Made by a program: the position numbers and the translations under genes
In this document: piece by piece, positions 1-11,494 of the stretch
Layout of the letters: each line of letters starts with the position of its first letter
Position numbering within the stretch: position 1 is the stretch's first letter
Origin: Rhizophagus sp. LPA8_4_AMF
Lineage: Eukaryota > Glomeromycota > Glomeromycetes > Glomerales > Glomeraceae
Direction of reading: 5' to 3'
Length of the DNA: 58,465 nt
Assembly: GCA_021464525.1 (NCBI GenBank)
Contig: JADRCO010000072.1
Coordinates: 1-58,465, forward strand
Notes under the pieces: model-generated
What the model was told of the DNA's origin: nothing
Seen by the model: only the letters and a program-made list of their open reading frames with translations
Database searches by the model: none

Positions 1-671
1 ATCAAATAAATTTTTTAAAAAAATTTTTTTTACAGGGAAGGAGGGAATTTTCCCCCCGGTTAAGATTAGCAATACTCTTTTATAATTATAGAAAAATTAC
101 TATTATATATAAAGAATATAATAATAAAATCCTTATTTTATATGATGATAAGTAATTTTATTATAAATTTATAATAATTTTGTTAATAAAAATGAACCTT
201 TTTTTTTCAATTCAAGATATAATTTTATTTATTGATGTTGTTTGTAAAGTTTTTTTGATGGTATGTAATAAAACTAGCTAATATGTTAATACTAAAACCA
301 ATTTTCTGAGATAATATATTATTATATATTTGTATAAAAGAAAAAAATCACTTACTATTATAACTTTTTTTTTCAAACTTTCATCTTTACTTTATATATT
401 GAAAATTTGATATATAAAACAGAATATGCCAACTGAGACAATTATAATTTTTTCAGCAAATATTCACTTTTGTATGGCTTAATTATTTAGCATTATGATA
501 ATATAATATTTCTGATATCTGTTCTAAAAGCTATGATATAGCTAAATAATGAAACCAAAATACTAATATTAAGCCAAAGTTTAACACGAAGACTTATAAA
601 TCTTTGATTATAAAATCATAATATTTTATTATTAATTTTAACCAATTATAAGAAAAATTTAACCAAGTTAT

Positions 672-822
672 AAATGGAATTGGGATAGAATTTGGGATTT
701 GGAATAAAATGGAATTGGAATTTAGGACTAATTTGAGATTGAAATGGATATGGGATTTGAAATTTGAAATAGAATGGAATGGAATAGGATAGGATGAGAT
801 GGAATGGAATTTTGAATGGATG
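672..822. repeat. Degenerate GGAAT/GGATT purine-rich repeat
   Basis: About 150 bases in which short units such as GGAAT, GGGAT and GGATT recur many times on the plus strand with few pyrimidines other than T. The strand asymmetry (G on one strand, almost no C) is strong compared with its surroundings. It reads as a decayed simple-sequence satellite. Open frames across it on the minus strand are an artefact of this composition. Confidence 0.7.
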
Positions 823-1088
823 GTAAGTATAGTTGTATATTTGTTTAGGTTGAATGCTAAATTTTGGGACAGTTTTATATTCACTTTTTCCATTAGTTTT
901 AAAATAATGCACTACTATTAATTTTACTTTTATATTCCGTTAGTATCATTTCTTTTATAGTAAATAATTACATGCTTTTTTTTATTCAATTTGAATTACT
1001 GTATTTAAAGTACATTATAAATAAAGATAATCTAATAAAGATAATTTGTATGCACCTTTTTTCCTAAAAAATTATTAATAATTACAAC

Positions 1089-1268
1089 TTTAAAATGCAC
1101 ATCTTTTTTGTGTGCCAGGTTGGTGTGCAGCGGTGACAAATAAAGAGTAACACATAAGCTTTGGACCACTCAAAATAAAAGTTGCTGAGACTCACCAATC
1201 ACGCGATTAAACATCACGCCTTCCTATATAGACAAAACTTGGGCACACAAAAAAGTTCCCATTTTAAA
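1089..1268. mobile_element. MITE-like element with about 28-base inverted ends
   Basis: The left end (TTTAAAATG, then TTTTTTGTGTGCC at 1103-1117) is matched in inverted orientation by the right end (GGGCACACAAAAAA, then CATTTTAAA, ending at 1268). About 22 of 28 positions agree. The internal 120 bases are less AT-rich than the flanks and have no coding capacity. TTAA lies at both edges and could be a target duplication or part of the termini. This is the form of a short non-autonomous DNA transposon. The superfamily is not assigned. Confidence 0.65.
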
Positions 1269-1980
1269 AATATTAAACGAGTGCATGGTCGCATTCATAG
1301 ATGATTGTTTGAACAAAGGATCAAGTTGAAATCTTTATTTTATGATCAAAAATAATTTGTCTACCAAGTAATGTACACGGTACATCTTGAAATGACCACT
1401 TTTGCCAGTATTATTATAAGTTGGAAAATATGTAAACTCAAACTACAGCTCTTGCCCTCGCTTATATAAAACGTGTCTTTAGTTTTTTTATTAGAATTTT
1501 GATTCATTAGTTGTGTATCAAAGAATCCAATACTATTATTTTCCAAACGATAATAATGACCCTCTTTAAATTTATTATAATCACGAACCATTAAAATTAT
1601 TTTAAAATATAAAAAAAGAATTTAATTATTTATTTGATATCTAAAGATTTCTTCTTTTCGCTTGTGAGGCAATCCATCAGAAATAGAATTCTCTTTTATG
1701 TTATAGGATATTACTGTAAGGTTCACAATTTGCGTTTCAAATTCTCTATTTGCTATATAATCTATTTAAGAGTTTTTTTCTTCAGAAACTCTCTGATCGT
1801 TATAGTAATCCACTTTGAAAGACTAATCCTATTTTAGGTTCATAGATCGGTGGGATCGGATTAAAGTTTTAAAACATCTGAATTCAAAGTCAACTTTATA
1901 TAAGTAACCCTAATTAATATAATAATTTTTTCTGAATTTTTTTCGATTGTCCGATTAACATCCATCTCTATACTAATTAA

Positions 1981-3139
1981 TTAAAATTGACCCGAATACC
2001 ATACCAATGAATCATCCACACTATAAAAATAATTAATTAGAGTAATATGATATTCAATTTTTCTATCAATAGATAAATGTGGATGAGAAAAAAAATTTCT
2101 GTTTTGTATTAACTTTCTAAATAATCCACCTAAAGTTCTATGTACAAATTCAATTATTATATTAGAAGCCAATTTACTGTTTGATCCTGCCTTAAGAGTT
2201 AAAGCACCTATATAAGCTTCAATAAGATCACTGTCACGTTTATCAATATATCCTAAAAAAGGAGATTTTTTAAAAAAAGGGTTATTGTTAAAAAAATATT
2301 ATACTTTATAAATTTAATATATATTGTACCTATAAGTCCGGCTTGAGTACTTAATCCAAGAAATCTGGCAAGAAATGCAAGTGTAATGTTTGACTTTAAA
2401 CAAGAACATATAGAATCAAGATCATCAGTAGTTAAGTAATAACTTAAAGAAAATTTATAAACATAATTCATAATTTCTGTATTTAATGATGCATCTCCTA
2501 ACCATGATAATAAAGAATTATTTTCTTCGATATTATTTGTTGGATTAAAAGTAGGTAAATCTTGGTAAAGCTTTTGTTGTTTTCTTCGTAATGGGCTTAA
2601 TTTATAATATTTGATCCATCCAAATTTAATCCCTATTGGATCTTTAAATTTTTCTTCAAAATTACTATATATTTTTGGTGTTAAAACATTTGATAATAAT
2701 TGTTTATCTTCCAATGATATTAAAGATGAAGGATGTGGAAAATAACTTGTTTTCATTAAAGTTTGTGGGTATTCGACTAAAGGATGTGTAAATTGTGATT
2801 CATACTAAAAAAAAAACATTATGTATAAAGTATATATTATATTATATTGATTTCAAATTTAATATATTCAAGATAAATAAATATATTATTTAAAAAAATT
2901 ACCATAGAACCAAATATTGTATACCCAAAAATATATCCAACTTGCCAAACATATTGATTAACAGCTTTCCTTGCAGTAGAAATATCAATAAATGTTATTT
3001 TAAAATAACACCCATTTAAACCAGTTTTTTTTTCACAGTTTACAATATCTACAAAATGAGAAAACTCAGTAGATACCATATCTTCAGTAGTTTCCTGTGT
3101 AAACCCTCCAATATAAGCAGAGCACGATGGTGGTGACAT
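1981..3139 (-). CDS. RNase III-like domain protein with N-terminal RRM-like region
   Basis: Three exons: 3139-2903, 2804-2330 and 2252-1981, giving about 327 residues. An upstream in-frame ATG at 3247 would add 36 hydrophobic, AT-driven residues, so the start at MSPPSC is preferred. Residues about 8-70 have an RRM-like pattern: AYIGGF as an RNP2-like strand and GCYFKITF as an RNP1-like strand. Residues about 110-300 match the RNase III fold: LSWLGDASLN corresponds to LEFLGDAVL, followed by SNITLAFLARFLGL and SDLIEAYIGAL. The Asp of the GD motif and the D-x-x-E pair remain, but the Glu normally preceding FLGD is Ser. That argues for a weakly active or structural protein, as in mitochondrial ribosomal mL44-type members. 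Exons 2-3 alone, starting at 2756, are an alternative gene model. Confidence 0.75.
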
Positions 3140-3878
3140 GATAGGTTGAAAAGAAAAAGTTAAAAAAATGAAAAAATAAATTTCTAAAAAATGGAATATA
3201 GAAATGGTAAATAAATCCAAATGATCCAAATTGATACTTGATTTCACAATAGAGATGAAAATTCTATTTATATGATTCTCCGATCTTGATGAGCAATAAC
3301 TTTTTAATATGATTTTTTTGTGATCGCGTAACTCCTGATCTTATACTAACGTTAATATCCGTGACATTCCTCTAAAAGTTACACAATTACCGCAATCATT
3401 TTTATTTATTTAATTTTTACTATATATAGTCTATATATAGAAAAAAAGCAATTAATTTTATACTTGCCACCCAAAAAATATCCTATATTCCCATTGGTCA
3501 TATCTCAATGACTCAATCCCATTCATATAAATTTATAATTATCGAGATTAGATTAGGGTGATTATGGGCGGAAATTGTAAGTCAATATTATTATGAAAAA
3601 TATATTCTATAATTAATTTTTTTATATGAATAAAAATGAAAAAAGAATTTATTGTTGTATCCTCATTTTTGAAATCTCAAAAATTTCCGTAGAATATTAA
3701 AATAAGTATTACATAAATAAATTACTAAATTAATTAAATCTGCTAAAAACTATAATACAAAATCTTAGATGAATTTATTGTATACTAGTATAAGTATTTT
3801 TAATGAATAATTCTATACACATTTCTACCAAGAAATCATTTTCTGAAAATTAAAAATTAAAAAATATATAATAAACTC
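3140..3878. other. Spacer between two minus-strand genes
   Basis: This is AT-rich sequence with no supported coding. It should carry the promoter of the RNase III-like gene at its left edge and the 3' end of the metallophosphoesterase transcript at its right edge. No recognisable operator or repeat was seen. Confidence 0.5.
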
Positions 3879-5593
3879 TTAAATTAAAAACCATATCCAA
3901 CAACCTAAATAAATTATAAATGCGATTAAAGCAATATCACCAACTTCTTTGGCAATTATTTTCCAATATTGAGAAGTAAATATTGTCCAATTCCTTTTTC
4001 GATGATACCTATGCCATATTGGCAACATCTCGCTATTCCTTCTTAATTTAAGAAATGCTTGTGAAAAAATACAAAATATTGTGGCGATAAACAATATTAT
4101 ATACCAAATGTATATTCGAATTTGATTTGGTAATAAACATTGAGAATAAGCGAAAGTAGTAAAGTTTGTTTCTGTTGAATTATCACTTAAGGGGTTATAG
4201 AGACTTAAAAGTAAAAATCCCGGTCTGTTAACTCCCTATAAATTTATTAAAAATATTAATATAATCATTTTAAATAAAAGTTATTTATCATTAAAAATTA
4301 CCATTGCAAAACTGAAAGTGTTTACTGAAATTTCAGGAATTTCACCATGTAGGATTTCACAATAATCATGATCATCTCCACTTAATATTAATGATGGTTT
4401 TATATTATCTATAATATCATTAGTTAAAGATTCGACTATTAAATTTTGATATTGGTGACCGGCACCCTGATTAATAGAATGACCTTTTTGTCGAAGCGGT
4501 CCACAATCGGTGTTTGGAGGACGGTATAAAGGAACATGCGTCAGTAATATGCGAGGAAAAGAATTTGTTGTATCTAAAAAAAATTAAAAAGACCTGTTAA
4601 TATATCAATTATATACATTATAAATTTTATTGAAATCTAATAAAAAATTTCACCATTTTTGAGTCTTTGCATCAACTTTTTCGCGTCCTTTTTCAAATTA
4701 TTGTTAGAACCGCTCAAAGCTATTGTGTCTAAAGCTATAATTGAATGATTACCAAGCTTTGTCATATAGCTGAATGCTCCAAATACTTTTCGAAATCTAT
4801 AAAACGCTTCCGGAATTATATGTTCCCCAAATCCAATATCATGATTTCCCGCCAAATAAAAGGTTGGAGTTTTTATTGGTTTTTCGGGTATGAAGAGATG
4901 TCGAAATCTGTGAAGTTCTTCGTCCCATCTAACAAAAACAAAAAATATACATATATATTTATTAATTACAATCGATTTATAACAAAAGGGTAATATTAAT
5001 CAATTCTCACTTATTATCATCCAATTCTCTTCCCCCATCCATTAAATCACCAAGAAATATTATCGCATCAGGATCAAATATATGTTGTAAATTTATCCAA
5101 TTCTTTCTCATATACATGTCGGGATATATTTCAGATATTTTCTGAAGAATACCTGTTCGACCATAGGAATAATCATCAATAATTTGTGGGTCTGCAATTA
5201 TTGCAACATGAACAGGTTCTGATGCTGTGGTATTCTAATAATAAAAATTTTAATTAAATGTTTTTTTTCATTTTTAAGAAATAGTATAAGGTATTATTAA
5301 ACGGACTAATTTATACTTACCCAACTTTCATGTTCCGGCCAAGAACATTTTTGCATTGAATAGGAAAAAATAAATACTTCTCCTATTAACAAAGCAATTG
5401 TCCATATTATTTTAAAGGTAAATGCTGGCGATCGACTATGAATACGTCTTTGATTACGTTTAACAGGATTCAATAGTTTTTGAGTTATTTTTGATATAAT
5501 ATGAAATGGAAAAAGAAAAATCGCTAATATATTATTGGCGCAAGATCTAGCTATTGAAGAAGTTGACGGTTGTGTTTGGGATGACTGTTGCAT
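3879..5593 (-). CDS. Cdc1/Ted1-family metallophosphoesterase
   Basis: Five exons: 5593-5321, 5234-5011, 4928-4654, 4573-4302 and 4235-3879, giving 466 residues with consistent phases. There is an N-terminal membrane segment (about residues 65-82, IIWTIALLIGEVFIFSYS), then the calcineurin-like metal-site motifs in order: IADPQ, FLGDLMDGGR, AGNHD, a histidine in LLTHVPLYRP, and SGDDHDYC. Two C-terminal membrane segments follow. DPQ, GDxxDGGR and the GDDHDYC form are characteristic of yeast Cdc1/Ted1 and human PGAP5 (MPPE1), which act on the ethanolamine-phosphate of GPI anchors in the ER/Golgi. Which yeast paralogue it matches is not settled. Its start lies 329 bases from the divergent PEX11 start. 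Confidence 0.93.
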
Positions 5594-5922
5594 AATAATG
5601 AAAATATAACGCGAGAGAAAGAAGAGAAAAAAAAAGCTAATCTTGCTAAATGAAAGGAAAGTAAAGTAATAAAAAGGAAAAAATATTAAATTAAATTAAC
5701 TAACTATTAGAGATTTTTTACAGTAAAGTTCCATTATGTTTTTCGTTACACTAAAATCTCCGAACACAATCGAACACAATGTAAAAAAATTTATTATGAT
5801 GTACATATAGTCGGCCATTAGATCAGAATCGGGATAGTATTTTCTTGCATTAAAATCATTTTCAATTCTTTCTTTAAATTTTCCATTTTCTAGAACAGTC
5901 TCCTCCATAGCGTTTCAGTATC
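5594..5922. promoter_or_regulatory. Shared divergent promoter region (metallophosphoesterase / PEX11)
   Basis: These 329 bases separate two divergently transcribed genes and must hold both promoters. The sequence is AT-rich. A 70-codon minus-strand frame (5696-5908) lies inside but has no family match. No clear named binding site is visible. Confidence 0.5.
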
Positions 5923-6855
5923 ATGTCTAACGCAACTTCTATAACACTTAAACCTTCTACAAGCAATAAGTTTTCATCATTAAAGCGCCCAACTCATGAG
6001 ATTCTTCGCAGATTATTAGTTCATTCTGATGGTCGTGATAAATTTCTAAAAATTATTCAATATTTTGGAAAAGTTATTCTTTGGGCTCATATTGGTAAAA
6101 ATAAATCAAAATATCCTAAACTCTATCCTCGTTTAATCGTGATGACTTCCCAATTCTCCAATACTCGCAAAATAATTCGTTTAGCACATTTTCTTGAACC
6201 ATTTGCTGATTTTAATGATTACGTAACAGGAGCACGTAATCCATCATCTATTGTTCTTCCTTATGAAAAATTTGTTTATTATTTGGGTTTTATTAATTCT
6301 ATTACTGGTATATTGAACGATATCTTTGATGATTTATATTGTCTTGGTAAAGTTGGAATATTAGACAAATCTGTAGCTAAAAGAGCTGAACCTATTGCTA
6401 TTAAATTATGGTTTCTAAACATTATAATGGATATTCATGAAGTTATATTTAGAATTTGGTATTTAAATGAACAAACTAAAAAATCAAAAGGAAAATTGTC
6501 AGAAAATGATATAGAAAAGCTGAAAGATAAAAAGTATTGGTTATATGTTAGTTTAGTTAAGCTTACTATGGATTTTGGTTTTTGTGGTAAGTAAAATTAT
6601 TATATTTTTAAAAAAAAGAGACAAATTATTTTATTGATGAATTTATTTTTTTTTTTTTTAATAAAGGATATGATTTTTTTGAATGTACTTTTTCTGATGG
6701 AGTACAAGCTGTAACGGGTTTTGTAGCGGGAATTTTGAGTAGGTATCAATCCTCACATCTTTGCAGTTAACACAACTTTAATTTAACAATCGTTTTATTT
6801 ATCATTTAATCTAGGTTTCCGTAAACTCTGGGTGAAAGAGACATATATGATTTGA
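5923..6855 (+). CDS. PEX11: PEX11 peroxisomal membrane protein
   Basis: Three exons: 5923-6586, 6667-6738 and 6815-6855, giving 258 residues. The N-terminus matches the Pex11 family, with LVHSDGRDKFLKIIQYFGK and a helix in RLIVMTSQFSNTRKIIRLAHF. The middle has the EKFVYYLGFINSITGILNDIFDDL segment, and the end (FVAGILSFRKLW) resembles the usual terminal membrane hairpin. The second donor was set to GTAGGT at 6739 rather than the GTATCA four bases later, because only the former continues in frame to a Pex11-like KLW end; the latter stops after two codons. Pex11 remodels and elongates the peroxisomal membrane before division. The gene converges on proline dehydrogenase, whose stop is about 190 bases away. 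Confidence 0.92.
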
Positions 6856-7044
6856 AAATCGATTATTTATTCAGTATCATTTTTATAGAAAAATTCTTAA
6901 AAAGAAAAAAAGAAATAATTTAGACAATATATTTAAATTTATTCAACAATCAATTTAATTTATTTATTTTAATAAAAACATAGACATTAATTACGAATCT
7001 GATGTATTGGCGTATACTAGTTTGATGACTCTATACAGTACAAC

Positions 7045-9016
7045 TCAAAGTAACTTTCTTTCAGGTTTGTGAAAAATACGATTCATAATTTCTCTCCATA
7101 TAATTTGATTTTCTCCTCCTACACCTCTAAGAATAGCAGAATTCTCTTGAACTCTTCTTATTAAATACGGTATGACTTCGTTGATCTATAAAAGTAAAGA
7201 ATTGAGTTATTTATAAGGAAATTAATCGGGAATAAGTAAAGTAAAAATTATATTATATTATATTACCTTGCCATAAGGTACGTATTTATAAACTCCGTAT
7301 CCATATTTTCCTAGAGTATAGGTGATTTGATCACGCATACCTTAAATCAAAAACGATCATTAATTAATGATTTGATTAAAAGAAAGTTCTAATTTGAATG
7401 TCGTAAGAATACCTAATATTTGACCAAACAAAACTAAACCGGATTTGGATGAAATATTAAGACTATTCATCTGTTTACAAGCCATTATTACAGATTCCTT
7501 ATTATGAGAAGCAATCATAAATGCTATTGGACTGTTTGAAATGTCCAATTGTTTATTTGATCTCTTCTGAATTTGAGATAATTCATTCAATAAAAATTTC
7601 ACGGCGTGATTATAAGATTCATTAGTATCCTCAAAAGTGTTATGAATTGGATCGGGATATCCTAATTTTTCAGCTCTCTCACGCTCATAAAACATATAAG
7701 CTCCACGTACTAATTTTACTGCAAATACAAATTGTTCAAGACTTGATAAATTATAATATTTAATTAATCTTTCATTCGAATCTTTTAAATACATTTGAAA
7801 GGTATTAAAAATAATTGGACCATTCTTATTGTCAGGTTTGTTATAACTTTTTGATAACTTTATAGCTACATGATCTATAGCAGGTTGAAAATGTAACTGT
7901 TCCGCATCTATAATCAAACGAACGTTCTTTATTCGAGCAACTTCACAAAGTTTTTTAAGTCGACTCATCATTTTATCATAATCTTCAAAATCTTCTTGAC
8001 TCAAATAAAAATAATTATTATTAATCAATAAAGGTCTACCATTTAAATTATCTATAGATAATGCGTTAATAAATTCAAATTTATTGATTAAACCATCTTT
8101 ATTTTTATCGACATCTTCAAATAATGTTTTAGCAACATTTTCCTTATCGTCACCAAATAATTCACGAATAAGCTGAAGGAAATCTGATTTTTCTAATTTA
8201 TCATCTTTATCTAAATCAAACTTATCAAATGAATTGGATAAAGTAATTAAAGTTGAAGTCCAATTTCCCAAAACTGTTGGATTAGATAAACCTGTCAATT
8301 TTAATGCAACAAAACCATTAGGTTGAGCCGCAGCTTTTTCTATACAATCAACCATCGAATCTGTCACATTGTCGGCTTCTTTGTTTGATAAATTACGAAT
8401 AGAATTTGTCTCAAGATTCGCTTCAACTGATAAAGCGAGAATTAATTTAATACCGCGTTTATCTAATTTAGTCATGATATTTATGCATTGTTCAGCTGTT
8501 TCTCCGCTGTTAATTCATGATATAGACAGTCAGAACTGATCAATAATCTTTACATTGTATAAAAAAAAAAAAAATTAATACTATATCATACCCACAAAAA
8601 TGAGTAAAAAAAGTTTTTCTTAATATCCAGTAAGCAGGAGTTGAAAGGTTTGCTTTTTCAGCAAATCTTAATAAACTCGGAGCACTATTCACTAACCATT
8701 GAGAGGAACATAATTTATAAACGATCAGTGAACGAAACAATTCTTTAATTGATTTATCTTGCACTGAGATCCTATTATCCTCGGAAATATCATCGATAAA
8801 TGAAGTAAAATCAACGCTATTCGAATTTGAAATGATGGGAGAAGTCTTTGTAATTAGTGTTCTTTTAGAAAAATCATAAGATACCTTGGAATTTGTAGAA
8901 TTAAAACGCGAGGTCCCTAATATTAATCTTTGCTTAAGTACAAAATTTGTATTCGTTCGAAATTTTATTTTACTAATTCTATAAAAATTTCGAAAAAAAT
9001 GGAATTGATTGTACAT
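7045..9016 (-). CDS. PUT1: Proline dehydrogenase (mitochondrial) with EF-hand insertion
   Basis: Four exons: 9016-8592, 8506-7413, 7340-7267 and 7185-7045, giving 577 residues. The N-terminus is rich in Arg, Ser, Asn and Phe and lacks acidic residues, as expected of a mitochondrial presequence. FAD-domain landmarks are in order: FCGGETAEQC, IDAEQ (about residue 341), FNTFQMYL, KLVRGAYMFYERE (about 405), ASHNKES, and KYVPYGKINEVIPYLIRRVQEN near the end. Between the first and second landmark sit two canonical calcium-binding loops at about residues 236-286: DLDKDDKLEKSD and DKNKDGLINKFE. The enzyme oxidises proline to pyrroline-5-carboxylate at the inner mitochondrial membrane. EF-hand insertions are annotated in some eukaryotic members, so this is not unique, but it implies calcium control. 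Confidence 0.93.
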
Positions 9017-11494
9017 CGTATGAGAATTCTAATAAAAAAAAGTAAAATGGTAACCTTTTATTTATATAACTTTTAAACATTTCTTGTATTACGCAAAAAA
9101 GATATATGAATTGGTAGTAGTCCCTTAAATTTGTTGAATGTTGTGATTCTTTCCTAAATCAGTGTATAAATGAAAATGAGCCTGGGAAAATGAGCCTGGG
9201 AAAATTGTGTATGGGCATACAAAAATGAAAATGAATGGTGAACAGAAGACAATAGGATTTAGATTCTAATCGTATGTACAATGACGCATAAATTTTAGGT
9301 TTTGTTAGGAAAAAGATAATATTTAGCCGTTGTTATGTTATGTTATACCCAGAGGAGCAGTAAGAATTGTCTTTTTATTAAATAACTTGAATACTAATAT
9401 AATGATATTCTTTATTACATTTTCAAGAAATCGAACAATGGGAAATCTTTGCTTATTAGTTAATATTATATTTAAATGTATGATATCATAAAATTGGTAA
9501 ATAATGACGATAGAACTTTAACAATAATATTTGTAGCAATTAGCAAATCATGATAAGAAATTAGTATAATTAAATTAAATAGTCAATTCTTAGGTAAATC
9601 AGATAATAAAAATCGTAATTTAAGTTTTGATCAGTATATTAAAATTTAAAAATTGTAAAAAATTACATTTTATTTAAGCATTTTATTTTTTCTAGTAACA
9701 TTTTAAATAATAATTCACTAAATCTACATATTAATAAAAGGGTAATTGCTAGTGATGGGTGGTGACGGTCACCAGTGGTGAATTTATGATGTAATGCTGG
9801 CCAGTGATTTATTAGATTTTTAATTCTGGCCAAAAGTACATCATAATGCTGATATGGTGAAAATCACCAAAGCTGGGCTTTTAGCAATTTTTTTAATAAA
9901 AATATAAATAATTGTTACTAAATTTTTGCGACGTATTAATAAAAATATATTTATTTTTACAATATATCAATATATTTATTACAAAATTATTACGCCTAAA
10001 ATAAAAATAATGAAAAAGAGGATAATGAGTGTCGGGATTTGAATTTTCGGGATTATGATTGTATCGTATTATAACATTATAACGGGATTCGGATCGTCAA
10101 AAATCATTTTTGCAATCGGTGATAGTCAGGGACGTGAAATATAATATTGATACAACAATAGTTAGGAGTCGGGAGTATACGTATAAAAAACAGGTTTGCC
10201 TGTGGCGCATAATTTAGATAGTATTTGGATATCTAACAAATATTTGGTTTTCCCTTAACCAGTTATTAACCCTTAAAGAGGGGGGGTAAAAGGAGTATAC
10301 CTATGCATTAATAGTTTCATACCTTCTTTTTTCGTCTCTGAAAGTTAAAAATATATATACAAAGTATTCTAAATAAAACTTTGTATATAAATTGTATTAA
10401 TTAAACAGCTGATTAGTATCTAATTTCTTTTAGTTTTATGAAATTACAACCGTTCTTTTTTTAGAACTTCTCCTTAATATGTGAATGTGATACGTACATT
10501 TTTATTTAATATTAGTTATTAAATACATAAAATTAATCCCCTAATTAAGCTAATTAAGTTAATCTTTTATAAATTTTTATTGTAAAATTTAGAAAGAACT
10601 AAAAAATCTGTCATTTCATCATAATTAGAAATTTCGTTAAGATTTTTTAAGGATGTGTTACGTTACGCCTACTAATTTTCCGAAAGCTAAAATGAACCAA
10701 ATTAAGAAATTGCTCCTATATGGAAGAATGAGATTATAATTGGTGACTTAAGGGTCTCGGAAGGGAGGAGGCTTGTATTGAAAGATTCCTAAGATTCCTC
10801 TAGAATTATTCCATTTAAAGCGAATAAAAATCAAAATTACGCAACTATCATCATCATGACAGAATTAAAGAAGGAAATTTCTTTGGCGTTTTGCTCTTGA
10901 TGTGGCAAGTATTGTGGCTACAAGAAAGAAACTAAACAAAAAAGTTATCATACAAATTAATTAAATATAAATTAGCAATGGTTTTAATAATATATTTGAT
11001 TACCGAATGTGAATTGTGTTCATCTCCATATTTGGAATAAGATAGTATCCATCATGAAATTGTTTCAATTACGCGTACGAGGGTCATATTGTTTCGGTCA
11101 TACATAATATATATATATATCCGATTTCCTGCATTAAAAGATCTTGAAATTTTGCAATATTATCTGTTTATACTTTTTGTTGACTTAAGAAAGTAAAAAC
11201 CAAAAATCCTATCTATATTCGCGTCCGCAGGCAAAAAAAATTTTTTCTTCTCTTATTTCTTCGTTTTCTATACTTCTTTTATAAAAGCGGCTACATAAGA
11301 ATTAGACAATTTTATTTGGCAGGCCCAAATTTAATTTCTGAAGAAATAAGCAGAAGGAATTGCGGGCAATTCAAACCTAGTTTGCAATTCCTTGACGAAC
11401 TACGGCTTTCGCCTTTTATGACATTCTTTTATGGGTTTAATATTTATTATAAACTCGACTTACACGAGCAAATAACGATTTTTACATTAAATAA
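9017..11494. other. Gene-poor spacer
   Basis: About 2.5 kb without a supported gene. It holds a 15-base perfect tandem duplication (AATGAGCCTGGGAAA repeated at about 9175-9204), a small inverted-repeat element (9744-9889), and the promoter of the four-helix membrane gene near its right end. A 61-codon frame at 11316-11501 overlaps that gene's start in another frame and was dismissed. Confidence 0.5.
9744..9889. mobile_element. Small inverted-repeat (MITE-like) element
   Basis: The termini AATTGCTA and TAGCAATT are perfect inverted repeats. Inside them, TTATGATGTA...TGGCC (about 9783-9802) faces its inverted copy GGCCA...TACATCATAA (about 9829-9845), and GGTGA/TCACC pairs lie further out. The whole 146 bases could fold back on itself. 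It has no coding capacity. The superfamily is uncertain. Confidence 0.45.

Larger units (their letters stand above)
1..1980. other. Gene-poor spacer
   Basis: I find no supported gene here. The stretch is very AT-rich and holds a GGAAT-rich repeat (about 672-822) and one inverted-repeat element (1089-1268), listed separately. A 76-codon minus-strand frame at 1361-1591 reads somewhat like protein at its start but has no family match, no splice partner and a low-complexity end, so it is not called. Confidence 0.6.

Noticed and set aside
1361-1591. 76-codon minus-strand frame
   Set aside because: The first 45 residues look plausible, but the rest is hydrophobic low-complexity and no neighbouring exon extends it.
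5696-5908. 70-codon minus-strand frame between the metallophosphoesterase and PEX11
   Set aside because: It lies wholly in a short divergent promoter, has no family match and no splice partner, and its composition follows the AT-rich background.
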